Of a stretch of DNA of 64,000 bases, positions 58,291 to 64,000 are shown in pieces (within the stretch, counting starts at the first letter, position 1; each line of letters starts with the position of its first letter). The position numbers were made by a program, and so were the translations under genes. This DNA comes from Cylindrobasidium torrendii FP15055 ss-10 (lineage: Eukaryota; Basidiomycota; Agaricomycetes; Agaricales; Physalacriaceae). The DNA lies in assembly GCA_000934385.1 (NCBI GenBank), contig KN880502.1, forward strand, positions 46,068-110,067. The letters are read 5' to 3'. The notes under the pieces were generated by a model. It saw only the letters and a list, made by a program, of their open reading frames with translations. It was not told the origin of the DNA and made no database searches.

Positions 58291-61200
58291 CTAGCCGTTG
58301 CTCCATTGATTCTCGTATTGCGTTGACGAGGATCTCCGCTCATCGTTTGCAGTGCTTATATACGCATTCCAATCATGTATCCTGCGAATTTAGAAACTCA
58401 AATCAGCAAGTGGATCCACAGGAAGAAATGGCAAAAATGGCGCACCCGAACCCAGAGGGCGCCGTATCCCACAACCTCGTGGTACGCACCGTCTGCTCGC
58501 TATCCGATACCACATTTCCCATGGGACGACGTTCGCCTGATCCGCCGTACGCAGGGTTGAGAGAAGAGGCGCCGAGGCGTTGGCGATGATGCGCCTCGTC
58601 ATACACATTATCTTGTGCCTGGAAAGACATTTGGTAACCCATCGCCGCTGACGGTTCTCCATGCTCATGAAACCATTGTTGCTGTTGCCCCTCAGTCCCC
58701 AAAAACTCCCCTCGCAATGCGAAAGACGCCTCTCTGCTTCCTTCATCAAAGCTTAGCCTACCAAGGTCATCGCTGTGCATAGGAAGGGGGGACACTTGGG
58801 GAACCATCTGTTCAAAATGACCCCGCCCTTGATTTCCTTCTCCCAAGGTCTTTCGCGAAGCCTCTGGGTGAGCGCCCCTTCGTTGTGGAGTGGCTCTACT
58901 TGAGGCGACGCCCTCCCTTTCGAATTCGTCATCGTCTCGCCGCCGCTTAGTCGCCATCGCTGACTGCCGCCCCGTATCAGGTATTGGTAGGTCTCCGACT
59001 AGAACAAGCTCGTGTAGAACGTCCCTGAAAAAACGTATGGCTCGTGAGGTTTTGCAAGCACACAAGCAGGGATTGTGATGGTGCGTGCCCGCCGCATTTG
59101 GGCAAAACGAAGCCTATGGAAGGTATAGAAGGGGTGTGAGCTTACCACAAACGACCACAATAGTGCCATCTAAGAAAAATGCCGCCAGGTTTAAGCGGGG
59201 CGTAAAAAAACTCGACGGAAGAACACACCGTTCTTCGAGCCACTGGAGGTAGTCCATACATCTGTAAATATCTCCCAGACCTTTCGTATTCAGTACAGTC
59301 GCACTGGTCGCACTCGGGGGCTGTCCGCCCCATAAGCTGAGCACAAGTACGATAGCGCATGCAAAAGCAGACATCTAGAAAAGGGAAGGAAACATTAAGA
59401 CATGCCGACGGCACAAGAGTCTGGACGCACGCCGCTCAACGAGTTGGGCCAACCACGGGTTGTAACCGTCTCTATGACATGCGAAGCGCAGCGCGCTGCG
59501 TTTGTGCATATAGAGAGCGACGGAAACGACAATGCAGACTTGCGACCCGGTCCGGGGATAAATGGTCTGTGTATGAGAATTTGGAGATAGTAATACCTTG
59601 CGACAACGGTAAGCCTCGACGATTCTTTAACGAGAAGAAATAAAATAATAGATACGCGATATAAAGTGTCGCACTTTGATTGAAAAGAGTCTCATCCCTT
59701 CGATTGGGGTCCCAACGCACTGGGTGGGCGTCAGCATACGAAACGAAAGAGCAACTCGGACATAAAAGATACCTACGTTCCTCGGGAATAGAGTCCACCC
59801 ATGCGTTGAGAGCTGAGTCAAGCTCGCTCACGATTTGTTGCTGCTTCTCCTGTTCCGCAATCCCCAGGTCGATCTTGGCCTTCGCCGTTGCATACTACCA
59901 GAATTTCAACGATTATAAGTGCCGGCGAGCCTGTTTTCGTTGGACGTACAATTCTTTTCATGCACGACGAGTGCAGTAGAGTGAGTTGCAGACGGCATGT
60001 CCAATACGTTCGATAGGATGGCTTTCCAACCGGCTGCTTGAAGTCATGGCTAGGATCCACGCACTGCCAATACTCATCGTCGCATCCAACAGGGAACTCT
60101 GCGTCGATACTGGAAGGGTCAATTCGGCATAACCACAATGCATAAGGTGAACAACTCACTCCTGATCCGCAAGGCCACAAGGCCGTCCCAAAGTAGCACT
60201 TCCTTCGCGGTCGAGGAAGTAGAGAGACCTGCCTCATTTGTGAATGAAAGCCACTAGGCGTTACGCTGAGGAGAGAAGGGTACCCACCAAAACGCGCGCT
60301 TAAGCAATTCGTCCTCGACAGTGGGCATCTCGCCTTGACTATACTTACGGCGATGGCCGCCTAATTCCTGCGCTATTCGAAGCCCAGTCCCTATCACATT
60401 CCATGGTACTTGGGGAAGGGAAGTGCCGCCCATAAAGTACGCGTACAACTAGACGCAATTACGGTGGTAAGCATATGCCGAAAGAAAGGGATATTAAATC
60501 TCACAGCGCAGAATTGTACAACGCGATAGTCCGGGAACGTTATGGCCTTCCTATCGAGGAATGGCACTTGGCTGAAGTATTTCCATCCGATTGAGAGCGA
60601 TGGTGCGTTGTCTTCATACCCAAGCAGTCTCAAACTAGCAGCATTGCATAACCGAGCGGCAATGGCACACACGAGCATTGCCACTCCGCCGAAGATAACA
60701 TCGGTCTCGTGTAGATGGGCATCCAGATCACGCTCGAATATTTGGCGATGCAATACGGGAAGGATCATGTTTTCTTGGGCGAAGTACAGCCCGACGAGCT
60801 GACGCAGGATGGTATCCTCAGGGAAGACGTACGAGGTCCGTGCTGGTCTCTCAGCCGCATAAGTCTCAAGTTCCCACTGGCAACTTTCATCGTAGTCTCA
60901 TAAAATGAAGGTGAATGAAGACGCACGGGCTGTATGGTCGAGTATTGCGGTCGTGACCGATGACCAAGATTCTGGTGGATATTGCTGTCGAATCTATGTC
61001 GCACCTCGACAGCAGCCTTGACTAGACCGAAACCTGCAGCCTGACCATAAAAGCGAAATGATGGCGCATCAAAACTGAGACGCGACATGCGAGCAGCGAG
61101 TTGCATGTATGTTACGTCTTCGTCTAGGAGCTCCTTTCTATATTGCTGATTCTCGCCATCGCTTGAGGTCCTACTCGACGACGCGGAAATCTTCGTAGAA

Positions 61201-61733
61201 GGGGTTTCATCGCGCGATGACCTTGAGGTCGAAGGAACTTTGGGTCCATTCGAAGGGCCCTTCAAAGCCATATCTATCTCTTTCTCGGACATGTACTGTG
61301 CGATGATTTAGTCAGAGTTTGGGAAAGCACAAGTATCCAGACGTACATGCATAAGAAGTTTGTTCAACTTGTCTACTTTTGTCTCAAGTTCGCGCACGTA
61401 TTCCTTTGTAGGTCCTTTCTACGTAGGAAAATTGCATCAAGACGTGACAACAAAGTATAGACGCGTTTACGAACCTGTAAAGCCCCCACATACGTGCATT
61501 CGTGGTGATATTCGTCGCAGAACGAGCAAGACTCATTTTTAATGGAGTCTCCGTCACCTGCAGGCTGTCAGATGCGCGCGTTTTGGAAGCAAAGGACCTA
61601 CATTTCACTGCGGGACCACGTGAGTGCTGACGCTCCCTAGGCGCATTATTTGCTCACTTTTCCGTTTTCGACATACATCACACGCTCGCTGCACACGGCG
61701 TCTTCGAGGCTGCGTAGATTCGTCGTCCGACAT
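58291..61733 (-). CDS. Zn2Cys6 transcription factor with Fungal_trans domain
   Basis: Large Gal4-type regulator. The spliced N-terminus gives a full cluster (Cys18, 21, 28, 38, 41, 48: RACDVCRKRKMKC then ESCSFCDEYHHEC), formed from exon 1 (61658-61733), a 6-nt exon (61602-61607) and exon 3 from 61557. A coiled-coil linker follows (PTKEYVRELETKVDKLNKLL). The Fungal_trans region is recognisable: HRQIFERDLDAHLHETD, VIFGGVAMLVCAIAARLCNA, PWNVIGTGLRIAQELGGHRR and EFPVGCDDEYWQC. A later exon contains MATKRRRDDDEFEREGVASS and a Gln-rich patch, and the last exon reads GFGIHDWNAYISTANDERRS with a stop at 58291-58293. The start at 61733 (MSDDES) is preferred to an in-frame ATG at 61793. Many short introns are needed, not all placed exactly. 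Target pathway unknown; the family includes xylan/sugar regulators. Confidence 0.8.
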
Positions 61734-62368
61734 CGTTGCCAATGGTAGTCGGGAGCAGCCAACGGGGGAAGTGATGGTGATTGCCGCCGACAAGCGCCGA
61801 AGGTTTCTATTGATTTGCTAATGGTTTGATAGAGGGTCGTAAGCCGTTAAAATAAGCATATAATCCCACGTACCACTGGAATTGATGTAGATCTTATATT
61901 TCTGCTTGTCGTGTCCACCGCCAACGGTGTAGACAAGGTGTAGAGCAATTAGGAATGCGATCGGAGAAGAACCCTCCGATGCTAGCACGTGTGTGGCACT
62001 CTTTACTTCCTAGCCATCATGATCACCAACCTTAGCTTTCCGAAATCAGACGACTCCGCCAGCTTGAAGTCACTTTACAAAGCCTGAAGAGACCAAAGTG
62101 CAAACGCCAAGTACCACCATGACTGCCCTCGAAATCACGGCCATAGTCCGTCATCCATAGGTGGAACTGAGTATTAGAGGTTGTGAATCCCGGCCCTTTT
62201 CAACCAATCACGTCCTTGCTCGACGGTCCCTCAGGTGAGTTTTGGGTCCTGCGCCCGTCCTGCGCCTCGAGTGCCGCTGCTTCTCCCGAATCACCTGCTA
62301 CTATAAGAGCCTCAGAACATCTATCTATCTTTCTCTCATCCCCCCATTACTACTTCCCTACTCTAATC
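61734..62368. other. divergent intergenic region (Zn2Cys6 / SDR 2)
   Basis: About 635 bp between two divergent start codons. No TATA box or ORF of merit; GCACGTGTGT near 61987 is a possible E-box. Confidence 0.4.
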
Positions 62369-63370
62369 ATGGGCTTCAATCTCTTCCTCCGCGGTGTGGC
62401 TATGGTTGTCGGTGCTGGTGATTATCTCTGCCTCAACACTGGCCGTATGTGAATTCGCTGACGCCTGCGCTAGGCCAAGGCATGGGTCGGGCAACCGCTC
62501 TGTCATTCGCTGAAGCTGGTGTACGCGGTCTTATTTGCGCCGACATCAACCAATCTTCTGCACTTGCCACCGCAGAGGAGGCGCGCAAGATTGCCTCAAA
62601 CAAAGACTTCGATGCTATATCTGTCGCATGCGACATGAGCAACCACCAGAACGTCAAGGACCTCGTTGCTCAATCAGCAGCCAGATTCGGACGTATTGAC
62701 TATGCTGCCAACGTTGCCGGCGTACGCTTTTTATCTAGCTTATCATCCACCGCACTGATTTTTTTCAGTCATTCGGTAAAAGCCGCAAGGCGTTTGCTGA
62801 CACCCCCGACGAGGAATGGCTCCAGTTGCAGAACATCAACATCAACGGCGTGTTCTACCTTGTCAAGGAGCAGGTCAAGCAGATGGAGAAGCAAGAACGC
62901 TTGGAGACCCCCCTCACGTCCGCGTCGCGCCCGGGAGAGCGCGGTAGCATCATCAATCTCTCTTCTGCCGCCGCTGTCATTGCCGTCCCCGGCGGTGCCG
63001 CGTACACACACACTAAGTTCGCCAGCAACGGATTGACCAAGGCTGCTGGTGCGTCCTATGCCTTTCTCCCAAGAGCCTCGAAGCTGACTGGATGTTGTTG
63101 TGGTTCACAGCTCAGGACCATGGCTTCAACGGCATCCGCATTAACGCTGTCCTCCCTGGCTACACGATGACCCCCGGACTTGCTGGCTTCCCTGGTGCGA
63201 CACCCGAAGGCGCGCAGAAAATCTTGGACGCGAACACCTTGCATCGCTTCGCCGAGCCCAAGGAGATCGCGGACACCATCGTCCTGCTGTCGTCCCCACG
63301 CAACTCATACATGATTGGCGCCTCTATCCTTGTTGACGGAGGACAGACCATCACGGCGGAGAACGAGTAG
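62369..63370 (+). CDS. short-chain dehydrogenase/reductase 2 (classical SDR)
   Basis: NAD(P)-dependent SDR. The first exon (62369-62417) encodes MGFNLFLRGVAMVVGAG and splices at 62474 to complete the Gly motif, reading VVGAGQGMGRATALSFAEAG. Then CADINQSSALATAEEARKIA, NVAG in place of NNAG, the NININGVFYLVKEQVKQME segment, the catalytic Ser in IINLSSAAAVIAVPGGAAYT, the YxxxK pair in YTHTKFASNGLTKAA, and INAVLPGYTMTPGL, closing with MIGASILVDGGQTITAENE. Further introns: about 62722-62768 (donor GTACGC, acceptor TTTTTTTCAG) and about 63049-63110. NVAG for NNAG is seen in some SDRs. Substrate not predictable. Confidence 0.88.
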
Positions 63371-63610
63371 ATGAACAAAGTAATGCGTATAACATAGTAC
63401 TCTACTGTATCTGCTAGTCACGAAGTAATGAATCCCGGTTTATCAAGGGAGTCGAAAGAGACGGTTAAGCTATCAATCATTCAAAAGAACGTCCCCTCCC
63501 ATCTACTTGTGATTCAAGATACTTCGCGTAGTAGGGAGTATTCGCTCGTCAGTGATTCTCGCTTTTTTGTTGCATAAAAATTCCGATTTCTTGCACGCAT
63601 TCTGTGACAA
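63371..63610. other. SDR 2 downstream region
   Basis: AT-rich 3' flank leading to the inverted-repeat element at 63611. Nothing coding. Confidence 0.4.
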
Positions 63611-63908
63611 TAGAGCGTATTAGTTTCGCGATATTTAGCTATTTTCGCTATTTAAAAGTTTGGTACTGTTACCTAAATTTTGTTGGTCTTTGGTTGGTCT
63701 TCTATCCAGCACTAAGTAAGGCCGGACAATAAACACAACAGAGGAAGAGGATTACTCATTTTGGCGGTGCACCTTCCCTCTATGGCAGCTAGAGCTGGTC
63801 ATAACAAGTGCTAGCTATTAGTAGCTATTCCGACTGATTTTGTTATTTATCTAGATGGCTTATCACTCTAGCTAAAATAGCTAAATATCGCAGAACTAAT
63901 ACGCTCTA
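63611..63908. mobile_element. second MITE with inverted repeats (about 0.3 kb)
   Basis: Imperfect terminal inverted repeats of about 40 bp: left TAGAGCGTATTAGTT then CGCGATATTTAGCTATTTT (63611-63648); right the complement TAGAGCGTATTAGTT, CTGCGATATTTAGCTATTTT (63908 back to about 63870). The outermost TA on each side (63611-63612 and 63907-63908) is consistent with a TA target duplication, as for Tc1/mariner-type elements. The interior is AT-rich with no coding capacity. It is different from the element at 25408-25785. Confidence 0.72.
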
Positions 63909-64000
63909 ATTCAATAATTCCACAAAAACAAATCTCAATTCTGCAACATAGTTTATTCTTGGACGGACATTGATTCCGGATCGACTGAATCCCAGACACC
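63909..64000. other. right-edge sequence
   Basis: AT-rich, non-coding; nothing recognised before the window ends. Confidence 0.3.

Noticed and set aside
1..64000. CRISPR arrays, bacterial operons, riboswitches
   Set aside because: The DNA is clearly eukaryotic (spliceosomal introns throughout); no regular spaced direct repeats were seen.

Overview
The window looks like nuclear DNA from an Agaricomycete-type basidiomycete. Genes are compact and split by many short GT-AG introns (about 44-65 nt where I placed them). The gene set is typical of such fungi: Zn2Cys6 regulators (one with the cluster at its C-terminus), F-box proteins, MFS monocarboxylate-type carriers, a PL1 pectate lyase, NOG1, DCN1, HPM1 and an intronless tRNA-Ala. 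The species cannot be named from the sequence alone. All family calls come from reading motifs; no database search was run.

Layout. 1-10 kb: a Zn2Cys6 regulator (-), a gene-poor stretch, and an AFI1/DENN-type protein (-). 10-20 kb: a TDT/SLAC1 anion transporter (+), a tandem pair of near-identical unrecognised small genes (+), NOG1 (-) and an MFS carrier (+) sharing one divergent intergenic region. 20-35 kb: pectate lyase (+), three paralogous AGC-like protein kinases (one -, two +), DCN1 (-), a 0.37 kb inverted-repeat element (MITE) and an F-box protein (+). 35-46 kb: a Rossmann-fold protein (+), a second MFS carrier (-), ornithine aminotransferase (-), tRNA-Ala (+), an F-box-like protein with an array of SUMO-type motifs (-), an SDR (+), HPM1 (-) and an S1/P1 nuclease (+). 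46-51.6 kb holds no convincing gene. 51.6-64 kb: a glycerol-phosphate-type acyltransferase (-), a regulator with a C-terminal Zn cluster (+), a Zn2Cys6/Fungal_trans regulator (-), a second SDR (+) and a second MITE.

How genes relate. Most are independent housekeeping or lineage-specific genes; no biosynthetic cluster is evident. The least conventional signal is the kinase trio. The three proteins share a basic Lys/Arg-rich N-terminal tail, and all three promoters carry two CACGTG boxes spaced 10, 20 or 21 bp apart, followed by GATC-N5-CATCAG about 100-110 bp before the ATG. One member appears to be a pseudokinase (DFG replaced by GFD, glycine loop lost). Other points of note are the tandem duplicate pair, 13-nt and 6-nt microexons inside two Zn2Cys6 clusters, the SUMO-motif array, and two distinct MITEs.
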